Shown: positions 29,868 to 39,062 of the stretch, piece by piece
Numbering within the stretch: the first letter of the stretch is position 1
Layout of the letters: each line of letters starts with the position of its first letter
Assembly (NCBI GenBank): GCA_963826695.1
Contig: CAWGXZ010000008.1
Coordinates: 1-64,000 of the forward strand
Source of the DNA: CAWGXZ01 sp963826695
Lineage (GTDB): Bacteria; Pseudomonadota; Gammaproteobacteria; Burkholderiales; Burkholderiaceae_C
Reading direction: 5' to 3'
DNA: 64,000 nt
The notes under the pieces: model-generated
What the model was told of the DNA's origin: nothing
Database searches by the model: none
Seen by the model: only the letters and a program-made list of their open reading frames with translations
Program-made: the position numbers and the translations under genes

Positions 29868-30119
29868 TCAGACCGCCGCGGCCTTGGCCTGCTCGACCAG
29901 CCGCGCGACCGTCGGCGACAGCTGGGCGCCGTTGCCGGCCCAGTACGCGACCCGGTCGAACGCCACGCGCAACGGCTGCTCGGCACCCGAAGCCACCGGG
30001 TTGTAGAAGCCGACGCGCTCGATGAAGCGGCCGTCGCGGCGGGTGCGCGAATCGGCAACGATGATGTTGTAGAAGGGGCGCCGCTTGGCACCGCCGCGGG
30101 CGAGTCGAATGACGACCAT
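29868..30119 (-). CDS. rpsP: 30S ribosomal protein S16
   Basis: Intact, 83 residues. MVVIRLARGGAKRRPFYN and RFIERVGFYNP are diagnostic for bS16. It is the first gene of the rpsP-rimM-trmD-rplS operon. The 187-bp divergent gap to the acetyltransferase gene at 30307 must hold the operon promoter; I could not pick out a clear -35/-10 pair. Confidence 0.97.
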   Translation of the reverse strand: MVVIRLARGGAKRRPFYNIIVADSRTRRDGRFIERVGFYNPVASGAEQPLRVAFDRVAYWAGNGAQLSPTVARLVEQAKAAAV

Positions 30120-30306
30120 GGTTCTTTCCTCGGGTTGGGAATGTCCACCGCACCACGGCAAAGACGGGGCGAGCAGAGCAGAATTCGGCCTTCCGGCATG
30201 CCCGCCGAAACGGGCCCACCGGGATAACCTCGGCGGCGCACCCTCCACTCCAGTGGTCGGTGCCCGCCGCACGAAACCGCGCATTGTACGGTCCTGCCCT
30301 TTGTCC

Positions 30307-30870
30307 ATGTCTCCTCCTGCTCGTGTTGCCGATCCTGGAATTGCCTCGCTGCGGCCGAGCCGCGAAGCCGATCTGCCGGCGCTTGCGGCGATCTACACGC
30401 CCCATGCCCTGCAGGGCAGCGGCACCTTCGACCTCGAAGCCGTCGATGTCGCCGAGATGCAGCGCCGGCGCGACGATGTGCTGCGCCAGGGCTGGCCGTG
30501 GCTGGTGGCCGAGCACCTCGGCAAGGTCGTCGGCTATGCCTGCGCCAGCACCTTCCGCGCGCGGGGCGGCTACCGGTACTGCGTCGAGGATGCGGTCTAT
30601 CTGGCGCCCGGGTTCACCGGCCGCGGCATCGGCCGGCTGTTGCTCGCCGAACTGATCGCCCAGTGCGAAGCGGCCGGCGCGCGCCAGATGGTCGCGCTGA
30701 TCGGCGACTCGGGCAACGCGGCGTCGCTCGGCCTGCACCGGGCGCTCGGCTTCGAATGGGTCGGCCGGCTCGACTCGGTCGGTTGGAAGCTCGGCCGCTG
30801 GCTCGACGTGGTGCTGATGCAGCGGGCGCTCGGCGCCGGCGCCCACCGCCCGCCGGAGCTCGCGCGATGA
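30307..30870 (+). CDS. GNAT-family N-acetyltransferase, phosphinothricin-acetyltransferase-like
   Basis: 187 residues, intact. The GNAT acetyl-CoA site is APGFTGRGIGRLLLAELI, and SVYLAPGF-like and LHRALGFEWVG segments place it near the Pat/Bar/MddA group, which acetylates small amines such as methionine sulfoximine or phosphinothricin. The actual substrate is not known. ATG 30307 gives a short variable leader before SLRPSREADLPA. The stop overlaps the next ATG (ATGA, 30867-30870). Confidence 0.88.
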   Translation: MSPPARVADPGIASLRPSREADLPALAAIYTPHALQGSGTFDLEAVDVAEMQRRRDDVLRQGWPWLVAEHLGKVVGYACASTFRARGGYRYCVEDAVYLAPGFTGRGIGRLLLAELIAQCEAAGARQMVALIGDSGNAASLGLHRALGFEWVGRLDSVGWKLGRWLDVVLMQRALGAGAHRPPELAR

Positions 30871-31322
30871 GCCGCCGGCCGCACGCCTACCGCTCGAAGA
30901 CGCTGGCCACCTGGGTGGCGCTGCTCGGCGGTGCGCTCGGGCTGCACCGCTTCTACCTGCACGGGCTGCGCGACCCGTGGGGCTGGCTCTACCGCTTGCC
31001 GACGCTGCTCGGCCTGTATGGGGTCGAGCGGGTTCAGCGCTACGGGCAGGACGACCTGCTGTCGTGGGCGCTGATTCCGCTGCTCGGCTTCAGCATCGCT
31101 GCGGCGATGCTCAGCGCCATCGTCTACGGCCTGACCGACGACGCGCGCTGGCAGGCCCGCTACAACGCCGAACGCGGCGGCCGGCCGAGCGGTTGGGCAG
31201 CGATCCTCGGCGCGGCACTGGCGCTGCTGATCGGTGGCACGGTGCTGATGGCAACGATCGCCTTCAGCGGCCAGCGCTACTTCGAGTACCAGGTCGAGGA
31301 AGCGCGCAAGATCAGCCAGTGA
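30867..31322 (+). CDS. TM2-domain-like small membrane protein
   Basis: 151 residues, intact. After a basic N-terminus, the stretch WVALLGGALGLHRFYLHG resembles the TM2 domain (paired helices with G-x-HRFY), followed by two further membrane helices (LIPLLGFSIAAAML and ILGAALALLIGGTVLMA). Function is unknown. It is translationally coupled to the acetyltransferase by an ATGA overlap. Confidence 0.75.
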   Translation: MSRRPHAYRSKTLATWVALLGGALGLHRFYLHGLRDPWGWLYRLPTLLGLYGVERVQRYGQDDLLSWALIPLLGFSIAAAMLSAIVYGLTDDARWQARYNAERGGRPSGWAAILGAALALLIGGTVLMATIAFSGQRYFEYQVEEARKISQ

Positions 31323-31352
31323 CGGGCCGGGCGCGGGGCCGCGGGGCGGCGA

Positions 31353-31852
31353 TCAATCCGCGAGACGCTCGATGCGCTGGCTCGCAACCGCCTCCAGCAA
31401 CCCGGCCGTGCCCGCGCATCCGGGAATGCGGACGTCCGGCGCGACTTCCAGCAGCGGCAGCAGCACGAACGCGCGCAGGTGCAGGCGCGGATGCGGCAAG
31501 GTCAAGGTGGGCGTCTCGAGCACCAGGCTGCCGAAAAGCAGCAGGTCCAGGTCGAGCGTGCGCGGCGCATTGCGGTAGGACCGCTCGCGGCCGTGGCGCT
31601 GCTCGATGGTCTGCAGTTCAGCCAGCAGCGCCTCGGCGTCCAGCCCGGTGTCGAGCCGAACGACCGCATTCAGATAGTCGTCGCCTCCCGCATCGATCGG
31701 CTGGCTGCGGTAGAGCGACGACGCGGCGACCAGCCGGGTTCGAGGCAGCACCGCCAGCGCCGTCGATCGGCGCTGCGGACGTTCGCCCGCGCATCGCCGA
31801 GGTTGGCGCCGATGCCGATGTAGGCGTCGGCTCCAGCGCTGATCGCCGGCAC
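31353..31852 (-). CDS. folK: 2-amino-4-hydroxy-6-hydroxymethyldihydropteridine pyrophosphokinase
   Basis: HPPK of folate synthesis. YIGIGANLGDARAN at the N-terminus, RSQPIDAGGDDYLNAV and the signature RTLDLDLLLFG are present; it ends VASQRIERLAD. About 166 residues. One frame break lies near 31775. The gene starts directly after the pcnB stop, the usual pcnB-folK pairing. Confidence 0.93.
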
Positions 31853-33370
31853 TCAGTCGAGGCGGTGCGGCCGGCACCGGGCGCGCCGCTGCCGTCGCGC
31901 ACTGCCGGCCTGCCCGCCGGCGCGCGCCGCCGGCGCTTGCGCGGTGCCTGTGCCGCGACGCTCCGGTGCGTCGCCGACGTCGACCGGGCGGCTGCGCGGC
32001 TGCGTGCGCACCGCGTCGACCATCGCGCGCCGCGCGGCGTCGCCTTCGAGCGAGAAGTCTTCCCACCACTCGGCCAGTTCGGCCTCCGCCTCGCCCGCGT
32101 CGGCCCGCAGCCGCAGGAAGTCGAAGCCGGCACGGAAGCGCGGCTGCTCGACCAGCGTGAACGGTCCGTTGCCGGCGCGCCGCTCGAAGCGCGGCTGCAT
32201 CATCCAGATCTCGCGCATGTCGCCGCCGAGCTTGCCGCGGCCCGAGATGTCGCCGATGCGGGCGTCGAAAACGCTGTCGACCGCCTGTTGCAGCGCCGGA
32301 ATGGCCGGCTCGCCCGCAGCCTGCAGGCGGCTCCAGTGGGCCTTGACGTCGTGCCAGAGCAGGCAGGCGAGCAGAAAGCTCGGCGCCACCGGCTTGCCTT
32401 CGGCCACGCGGCGGTCGGTATCGGCCAGCGCCAGTTCGACGAAGCGCTGGCGCTCGCCCTGCGCGGCGTCTTCGCTCAGCACGGCATCGAGCACCGGGAA
32501 GAAGCCGCGCGCCAGGCCCTGCTTGCGCAGCTCGGCCAGGCTGGCCAGCGAGTGGCCGGTCTGCAGCAGCTTGATCATCTCGTCGAACAGCCGCGAGGGC
32601 GGAACGTTTTCGAGCAGGCCGGCCATTTCGCGGATCGGCGTGCGCGACTTCGGCTCGATCTCGAAGCCGAGCTTGGCGGCGAAGCGGATGGCGCGAATGA
32701 TCCGCACCGGGTCCTCGCGGTAGCGCGATTCGGGGTCGCCGATCATCCGCAGCAGCTTCTTCTGCGAGTCCTTCATGCCGCCGTGGTAGTCGACGACGAT
32801 GCGGCGCTGCGGGTCGTAGTACATCGCATTGACGGTGAAGTCGCGGCGCGCCGCGTCCTCGATCTGCGGGCCCCAGACGTTGTCGCGCAGCACCCGGCCT
32901 TCGGCGTCGACGACGTGGCTCTTGCCCGCAAGCGCATTGCCGCCGGTCTTCTCGTTGCCGGCGACCTGCTCGGCCGCGGCCGAATCCATCATCGCGCGGA
33001 AGGTCGAGACCTCGATCACCTCGTGCTCCCGGCCGCGGCCATGGACGACATGGACGATGCGAAAGCGCCGGCCGATGATGAAGGCGCGCCGGAACAGCGC
33101 CTTGACCTGCTCGGGCGTCGCGCTGGTCGCGACGTCGAAGTCCTTCGGTCGCAGGCCGAGCAGCAGATCGCGCACCGCGCCGCCGACGATGTAGGCCTCG
33201 TGGCCGGCGGCCGTGAGCGTCGTCACCACCTTGACCGCGCGCTCGTCGAGCAGGGCCTGGTCGATGCGGTGTTCGCTCTCGGGCACTTCGACGCGTTTGC
33301 CGCGCGGGATGGCGGCCGGGCCGGCCGCGGGGCGCTTGCCGAGCAGCTTGTCGATGAACTTCATGATCAT
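31853..33370 (-). CDS. pcnB: Poly(A) polymerase I
   Basis: Intact, 505 residues. The class II nucleotidyltransferase core has AYIVGGAVRDLLLG and FDVATSATP with the paired aspartates, and a flanking RRDFTVNAMYYD. The C-terminal about 60 residues are basic and disordered, as in PAP I. It adds poly(A) tails that promote RNA decay. ATG 33370 (MIMKF) overlaps the upstream stop; ATG 33364 is an alternative. Confidence 0.95.
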   Translation of the reverse strand: MIMKFIDKLLGKRPAAGPAAIPRGKRVEVPESEHRIDQALLDERAVKVVTTLTAAGHEAYIVGGAVRDLLLGLRPKDFDVATSATPEQVKALFRRAFIIGRRFRIVHVVHGRGREHEVIEVSTFRAMMDSAAAEQVAGNEKTGGNALAGKSHVVDAEGRVLRDNVWGPQIEDAARRDFTVNAMYYDPQRRIVVDYHGGMKDSQKKLLRMIGDPESRYREDPVRIIRAIRFAAKLGFEIEPKSRTPIREMAGLLENVPPSRLFDEMIKLLQTGHSLASLAELRKQGLARGFFPVLDAVLSEDAAQGERQRFVELALADTDRRVAEGKPVAPSFLLACLLWHDVKAHWSRLQAAGEPAIPALQQAVDSVFDARIGDISGRGKLGGDMREIWMMQPRFERRAGNGPFTLVEQPRFRAGFDFLRLRADAGEAEAELAEWWEDFSLEGDAARRAMVDAVRTQPRSRPVDVGDAPERRGTGTAQAPAARAGGQAGSARRQRRARCRPHRLD

Positions 33371-34036
33371 GGGTAGAGGCGAAGAATGCGCCAGCCGCGT
33401 TCGAGCGCGATCGCCTCGAGGGCCGGCGTGGGATGGGTGGCGACTGCCTCGGTCGCGCGTTCGAGCAGCGGCAGGTCGTTGGTGGAGTCGCTGTAGACGC
33501 TGATCCGCTCGGAAGTCGCTCCAGCCGGCGCTGCGCGCCTTCAGCCACTCGCCGACGCGCTCGACCTTGCCTTCGCGGTAGCTCGGAACGCCGTCGATGC
33601 GGCCGGTGATGCGGCCCTCGGCGTCGCGCTCGAGCCGCACCGCGATCAATTCGTCGATGCCGAGCAGGCGAGCGATCGGCGCCGTGACGAACTCGTTGGT
33701 CGCGGTCACCAGCGCCATCCAGTCGCCCTGCGCACGGTGGCGTTCGACGAGGTCGAAGACCGCCGGCGCGAGCGCCGGGCGGATCTTCTCTTCGATGAAG
33801 CGGCCCTGTGCATCGCGTTGCTCGTCGGCGCTGCGCGAGCGCAGCGGCCGGGTGGCGAACTCGATGTAGGCGTCGATGTCGAGGCGGCCCGCCTGGTACT
33901 GCGCGAAGAAGGCGTCGTTGCCGGCGCGGAAGGCGGACGGATCGGCCCAGCCGAGGTCGATCATGAACTCGCCCCAGGCATGGTCGGAGTCGAACGGCAG
34001 CAGGGTGTCGTCGAGGTCGAACAGGCAAAGGTTCAT
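33367..34036 (-). CDS. HAD-superfamily phosphatase (subclass IB)
   Basis: About 222 residues. Motif I is LFDLDDTLLP, and the TNEFVTAPIA segment holds motif II. Motif III and IV are partly recoverable after a frame break near 33515 (expected SVYSDSTNDLPLLE). The substrates of this betaproteobacterial group are not clear. It lies between hda and pcnB; its start ATG 34036 is read in frame with the end of hda, without an intervening stop in the sequence as given. Confidence 0.85.
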
Positions 34037-34702
34037 AGTCGCCTCCCCGGCCAGCATCTCGCGCAGCAGCGGCACGGTGATGCTGCGCTTGCGGCCGAGC
34101 GCGAAGCGGTCGAGCCGGTCGAGCAGCGCCATCAGCGACTTCAGATCCCGCGCGCAGCGCGTCAGCAGGTAGGCCAGCACGTCGTCGGACAGCGCAATGC
34201 CCCGCTGCCCGGCCTCGTGGGAGAGCGCAGCGCGGGTCTCGGCTTCGGAGAGCGGCTGCAGCGCCAGCACCTGGCCCCAGCCGAGCCGGGTGCGCAGATC
34301 GTCACGCAGCGGCAGGTCGATCGGCGGCAAGCGGCCGGCCGCCGCGATCGGCACGCCCTGCCCCGTCGCCTCGACGAAAAGGGCGAATGCCGCCTGCTGC
34401 CGGGCGGGGTCGAACGCATCGCAATCGTCGAAGACCAGCAGCTGCCAGTCCGGATCGAAGGCCCACGGCAGCGGAGAGCTGGCATCGAACCAGCCGCTCG
34501 CCACCGCGCCGGCACGGCGCTCGTCGACCAGCGCCCGCAGCAGATGGGTCTTGCCGCTGCCCGGCGGGCCCCACAGGTAGACCGGGGCTGCGCCCGCCTT
34601 CGACTGCCGCAGACAGTCGAGCGCCAGCCGGTTGCCGCCGCTGACGAACGAGGCGAAGCTGCGGGCCGGCTCGCTGACGATCGGCAAGGGCAACTGGTGC
34701 AT
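34033..34702 (-). CDS. hda: DnaA-homologue regulatory inactivator Hda
   Basis: About 222 residues. A DnaA-like AAA domain with Walker A LWGPPGSGKTHLL, Walker B LLVFDDCDAF and LPLRDDLRTRLGWG. MHQLPLPI at the N-terminus includes the QLPLP clamp-binding motif (QL[SP]LP), which anchors Hda to DnaN for RIDA. The annotated end assumes a one-base error near 34040, giving a TGA overlapping the HAD ATG. As read, the frame continues into the HAD protein. Confidence 0.9.
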
Positions 34703-34710
34703 GGGCTGCT

Positions 34711-35797
34711 TCAGCTGCGGTAGAGCGGGCTGCCGAGGTACATCGCCCGCAGCCGCCCCATCGCCACCACCATCACCGCACCGACCGGCAGCGCCACCAG
34801 CACCCCCGCGAAGCCGAACAGATGGCCGAAAGCCAGCAGCACGAAAATGACCGTCAGCGGGCTCATGCCGATGCGCTCGCCGACCAGCCGCGGCGTCAGG
34901 ACATAGCTTTCGACCACCTGGCCGATGCCGTAAACCACCGCCACCGCAACCAGCCCGAACCAGCTGGCGAACTGCAGCGTTCCGGCAAGCACCGCCAGCA
35001 CCATGCCCAGGCCGAAGCCGATGTACGGAATGAAGCCCGCAAGCCCGGTGAACACGCCGACCGGTATCGCCAGGTCGAAGCCGAACAGCAGCAAGCCGAC
35101 GCTGTAGTAGACGGCCAGCAGACCCATCACCAGCAGCTGACCGCGCAGGTACTGCCCGAGCACGGCGTCGCACTCGGCAAGGAAGCCGTCGACGGTGGCG
35201 CGGCGGCGCAGCGGCACCAGCGACTTGGCGCGGCCGACCAGCTCGGGCCCGTCCATCAACAGGTAGAACAGCACCGCAGGAATCAGGATCGCGTTGCCGA
35301 GCAGCGCCAGCAGGAAGCTGCCGCCGATGCGCACCGAACTCAGTGCCGTGGCAATGCCTTCCTCGAGGTTGGCGCTCATGTACTTGAGGACGAAGGCCTT
35401 GATGCTGGCGGTATCGAGCGAGACGTCGATGCCGAACTGCCGCAGCCACGGCACCAGACTGGCGTTCAGTCGATCGGCCAGCAACGGGATCTGCTCGCGC
35501 AACTGCGGCAGTTCGCGGGCGAAGATCGGCACCATCAGCAACACCACCGCGAGCATCGCGATCACCGACAGCACCTCGACCAGCAGCACCGCCAGCACCC
35601 GCGGCACCCGGTTGCGGTGCAGCCGGTCGACCGCCGGCTGCAAGCGCGTAGGCAAGCACCGCCGCGATGATGAACGGCGTCAGCACCGGCGCCAGCAGCC
35701 AGAGCAGCACCGCAAACAGCGCGCCGATCGCCAGCCAGCCGAGCGTGCGGCGGGCCTGTGCGGGCAGCAGCGGGTCGGTCGAGGGCGACTCGTTCAC
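34711..35797 (-). CDS. AI-2E family (UPF0118) transporter
   Basis: About 361 residues with seven to eight membrane segments in the AI-2E order, including LPQLREQIP in the large loop and the conserved FIPYIGFGLGMV. The frame breaks near 35652, after the first pair of helices. The GTG at 35797 precedes a Pro/Ser-rich tail and the first helix. Functions reported in the family include autoinducer or ion export; none can be chosen here. It is 8 bp upstream of hda, probably one operon. Confidence 0.87.
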
Positions 35798-35852
35798 GCG
35801 TGCGCTCCGCAAGGACGCTGGGTGGGGTCGTTCAACGGCATGTCCGGCATCC

Positions 35853-36731
35853 CTAATGGAGCGGCGGGCGGGCCGCCCGCCAGTCGCGCAATTGCTCGCG
35901 CAGGTCGGCGGCCTCGTCGGCATCGCCCCGAGCGGCGAGGAAGGCTTCCAGGTCGGCGCACGCCGCGGCGAAGTCGCCAAGCTCCGCCAGCACCTGCGCG
36001 CGGTCGCGCCGCTCCTCGGGTGCATCGGGCAGAAGGATCACCAGCCGGTCGGCCACTGCCAGCGACCGGGTCCAGTCGGCCGTCGTGCGGTGGATCTCCT
36101 TCAGGTTGCGCAACAGCCGCGCGATGATGTCGCGCGGCCGGGCAGCCTGCAGGAACAGCCCGAGCGGCATGTCGAAGTCGCCCTCGAGACCCTGGCTGCG
36201 CTTGTACGGCGCCAGCATCTCGGCAAGTTGTTCACGCGAGAGCGAACGCCCGTCGAACGGGTCGATCACCACCTCGCCGCTCTGCCCCGCGGCGCTCATG
36301 CGCATCTTGACCAGGAAATGCCCGGGAAACGAGACGCCCTGTGCGCCGAGTCCGATCTGCCCGGCCAGTTCGACATACAGCAGCGCCAGGGTGATCGGAA
36401 TGCCGCGCCGCGTCCGCAGCACCTGGTGCAGGTAGCTGTTGGCCGGGTCGTAGTAGTTGTTGACGTTGCCGGCGAAACCCAGCTCCTCGAAAAAGTAGCG
36501 GTTCAGCCAGCGCAGCTTCTGCATCGGCGCCGCGTCGCCTGGTATGCGCCGCTTCAGCTTGTCGGCAAGCGTGTCGAGTTCGGCGAGCACCGCCTGGCAG
36601 TCGAGGTGCGGGTCGTCGTCGAGGGCCACCGCCAGCGCAGCCTCGATCGGCGACAGGCTGGCGTCGTCGGCAACCAGCGTGCGGAAGTATTCCAGCGCGG
36701 AAGGGGTGGCGAACTGCAGGCGGCCGGGCAT
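35853..36731 (-). CDS. SirB1-family transglutaminase-like/TPR protein
   Basis: 292 residues from ATG 36731. The N-terminal transglutaminase-like core has RRGIPITLALLYVELA and FPGHFLVK, the SirB1 signature, followed by a C-terminal TPR-like region ending ARPPLH. The biochemical role of SirB1 proteins is not settled. It precedes the AI-2E transporter gene on the same strand by 55 bp. Confidence 0.88.
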   Translation of the reverse strand: MPGRLQFATPSALEYFRTLVADDASLSPIEAALAVALDDDPHLDCQAVLAELDTLADKLKRRIPGDAAPMQKLRWLNRYFFEELGFAGNVNNYYDPANSYLHQVLRTRRGIPITLALLYVELAGQIGLGAQGVSFPGHFLVKMRMSAAGQSGEVVIDPFDGRSLSREQLAEMLAPYKRSQGLEGDFDMPLGLFLQAARPRDIIARLLRNLKEIHRTTADWTRSLAVADRLVILLPDAPEERRDRAQVLAELGDFAAACADLEAFLAARGDADEAADLREQLRDWRAARPPLH

Positions 36732-36854
36732 GAAGGAAGTGTAGGTGGCGATTTCGGGGGCACTGCGTGTCGACGTCGTCCGAGCCCCGCGCCGGGGCCC
36801 CGGGTGCGAACGGTGGGCTGCCGTGCAGGCCGATCGGCTCGGGACCATCCGAAC

Positions 36855-38414
36855 TCAGGCGCCCGTGCGCATCAGGTCGCGCGGCCTCAACCCCACGGCG
36901 TAGAGCAGCGCGACATAAAGCGCGCCCGAGCCGAGCAGCGAAAGGCTCAGCCAGCCGATGCGCAGCCATTTGCGATCGGCCAGGCCGACCCAGTCGACGG
37001 CATAGGCGGCCCAGCCCAGCACCAGGCCGAGCGCGGCGGTGGCGAAGACCACCCGCATCGCAAATGCCGGCCAGCCCGGCGAGGCGCGATAGAGCCCTGC
37101 CCGGCGCAGGCCGATGAACAGCCAGACGGCATTGATCAATGCCGCCAGCCCGATCGACAGCGCCAGCCCGGCATGCCCCAGTTGCGGCACGAAAAACAGG
37201 TTCATCAGCTGCGTCAGCACCAGCACGACGACGGCGATCTTCACCGGCGTGCGGATGTCCTGGCGGGCGTAGAAGCCGGGCGCCAGGATCTTCACCCCGA
37301 TCAGCCCCATCAGACCGACACCGTAGGCGCGCAAGGCGAGCGCCGTCTGCCCGACATCGCGGGCGCTGAAGGCCCCGTAGTGGTAGAGCGACGCGACCAG
37401 CGCGTCGGCGAAGACGAGCAGCGCCACCGCGCACGGCAGGGCCAGCAGCAGCGTCAGCCGCAGCCCCCAGTCGAGCAGGCCCGCGTAGCCCGCGGCGTCG
37501 TCCCGGGCCTGCGCCGCCGAGAGCTGCGGCAGCAGCACCACGCCGAGCGCGACGCCGAGCAGCGCTGTCGGAAATTCCATCAGCCGGTCGGCATAGGTCA
37601 GCCACGACACCGCGCCGACGCCGACATGCGAGGCGATCTGCGTGTTGATCAGCAGCGACAGCTGCGCCACCGAGACGCCGAGCATCGCCGGCGCCATCTG
37701 TTGCAGCACCCGGCGCACGCCGGGATGGCGCCAGGCTTCGGCGATCCGCCGCGGGGCCAGGCCGATGGCGGGCAGGCCGCCGATGCGGCGAAGTGCCGGC
37801 ACCTGCAGCGCCAGTTGCAGGGCGCCGCCCAGCATCACCCCGATCCCGAGTGCATAGATCGGCTGCACGCCATGACGCTGCAGCACGGGCGCACCCCACG
37901 CCGCGGCGGCAATCACCGCCAGGTTGAGCAGCACCGGCGTCGCTGCCGGGATCGCGAAGCGCTTCCAGGTGTTGAGGATGCCCGCCGAGAGCGCCACCAG
38001 CGACATGAAGCCGATATACGGGAACATCCAGCGGGTCAGCACCACGGCGGTGTCGAAACGCTCCAGCCCGGAAGCCATCAGCCAGACGATCGCCGGCGCG
38101 GCGAGAACGCCGAGTGCCGACGCGGCCAGCAGCGCCCAGAAGAGGATCGTCGCCACCGCGTCGATCAGGCGCCGGGTGACTTCGTCGCCTTCGCGGGCCC
38201 GGGTCTGCGCCAGGATCGGCACGAACGCCTGAGAAAAGGCGCCTTCGGCAAACAGCCGGCGCAGCAGGTTCGGAATGCGAAAGGCGACGTTGAAGGCGTC
38301 GGTCCAGGCGCTGGCACCGAAGCTGGCGGCAATCAGCAGCTCGCGCGCCAGGCCGGTGATGCGCGACGCCAGCGTGAACAGCGAAACGGTCGACGCAGCG
38401 CGAAACAGGTTCAT
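36855..38414 (-). CDS. murJ: Lipid II flippase MurJ
   Basis: Intact, 519 residues. Fourteen membrane helices fit the MOP-type flippase. The N-terminus MNLFRAASTVSLFTLASRI and LFAEGAFSQAFVPI are diagnostic. MurJ moves lipid II across the inner membrane for peptidoglycan synthesis. It is divergent from rpsT with 167 bp between, as is common in betaproteobacteria. Confidence 0.95.
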   Translation of the reverse strand: MNLFRAASTVSLFTLASRITGLARELLIAASFGASAWTDAFNVAFRIPNLLRRLFAEGAFSQAFVPILAQTRAREGDEVTRRLIDAVATILFWALLAASALGVLAAPAIVWLMASGLERFDTAVVLTRWMFPYIGFMSLVALSAGILNTWKRFAIPAATPVLLNLAVIAAAAWGAPVLQRHGVQPIYALGIGVMLGGALQLALQVPALRRIGGLPAIGLAPRRIAEAWRHPGVRRVLQQMAPAMLGVSVAQLSLLINTQIASHVGVGAVSWLTYADRLMEFPTALLGVALGVVLLPQLSAAQARDDAAGYAGLLDWGLRLTLLLALPCAVALLVFADALVASLYHYGAFSARDVGQTALALRAYGVGLMGLIGVKILAPGFYARQDIRTPVKIAVVVLVLTQLMNLFFVPQLGHAGLALSIGLAALINAVWLFIGLRRAGLYRASPGWPAFAMRVVFATAALGLVLGWAAYAVDWVGLADRKWLRIGWLSLSLLGSGALYVALLYAVGLRPRDLMRTGA

Positions 38415-38538
38415 TCGGAGACCATGGACCTCAGAGGCGCAAGGGCCGAGAAACGCCGAACGCTGCCAGGTGGAAGAAGCAAAGCCGGCGATTATAGGAA
38501 GCCTCGCGCAGTTGCCCGGCTGCTTTGGGCGACGCGGT

Positions 38539-38544
38539 TATACT
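38539..38544 (+). promoter_or_regulatory. Putative -10 element of rpsT
   Basis: TATACT, one mismatch to TATAAT, 38 bp before the rpsT ATG, followed by a GC-rich discriminator as in ribosomal-protein promoters. The best -35 candidate, TTGCCC at 38512-38517, is 21 bp away, longer than optimal, so only the -10 is claimed. Confidence 0.5.
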
Positions 38545-38581
38545 CGCGGGCTTTTGCGCATCCAGACATACCAGCTGCACC

Positions 38582-38887
38582 ATGGCCACTTCCTCCAAAG
38601 CCAAGAAAAAGACGGTTCGCATTGCTTCCGGCCTCAAGCGCGTGCGCCAGGACGTCAAGCTCAATGCCGCGAACACCGCCCAGCGCTCGCGCTTTCGTAC
38701 CGTCATCAAGAATGTGCAGAAGGCCGTTCTGACGGGTGACAAGGCCAAGGCCACCGAGCTGTTCCAGACGGCGCAGAAGGTGATCGATTCGGCGGCGGAC
38801 AAGGGCCTGTTCCACAAGAACAAGGCAGCGCGCCACAAGAGCCGCCTGTCGGCCAAGATCAAGGCGCTCGCCGCACCGGCAGCCTGA
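38582..38887 (+). CDS. rpsT: 30S ribosomal protein S20
   Basis: Intact. The basic protein of about 101 residues carries TAQRSRFRTVIKNVQKAV and FHKNKAARHKSRL, diagnostic for bS20. Monocistronic, with its own -10 element and a strong terminator. Confidence 0.96.
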   Translation: MATSSKAKKKTVRIASGLKRVRQDVKLNAANTAQRSRFRTVIKNVQKAVLTGDKAKATELFQTAQKVIDSAADKGLFHKNKAARHKSRLSAKIKALAAPAA

Positions 38888-38904
38888 GACCACTCGGCTG
38901 AAGC

Positions 38905-38930
38905 AAGGGCCCGCACTGCGGGCCCTTTGT
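38905..38930 (+). terminator. Rho-independent terminator of rpsT
   Basis: A 10-bp perfect stem AAGGGCCCGC / GCGGGCCCTT with a 3-base loop, followed by TGTCATT. It lies 18 bp after the rpsT stop. Confidence 0.85.
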
Positions 38931-39062
38931 CATTCGGGCGGCGCATCTGCATCGGTGCCAGCCGTCATTTCCAGCGGCCCGCACGGCCGACCGTCGATAA
39001 AATGACCGGTCCGCGCCGCGTGCGCCCCATTCCAGCGGCATCGCGCCGGCCGCTCCCTGTCC

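Noticed and set aside
31853..36025. A 1390-codon minus-strand open frame as one giant protein
   Set aside because: It joins the real frames of pcnB, HAD, hda and part of AI-2E with nonsense stretches between. Each part has its own start and known family limits.
38512..38517. TTGCCC as the -35 element of rpsT
   Set aside because: The spacing to TATACT is 21 bp, too long for a standard promoter; kept only as a note.
35667..38732. A 1021-codon plus-strand open frame
   Set aside because: It is the antisense of SirB1 and murJ; composition is typical of a shadow frame and no domain is recognisable.
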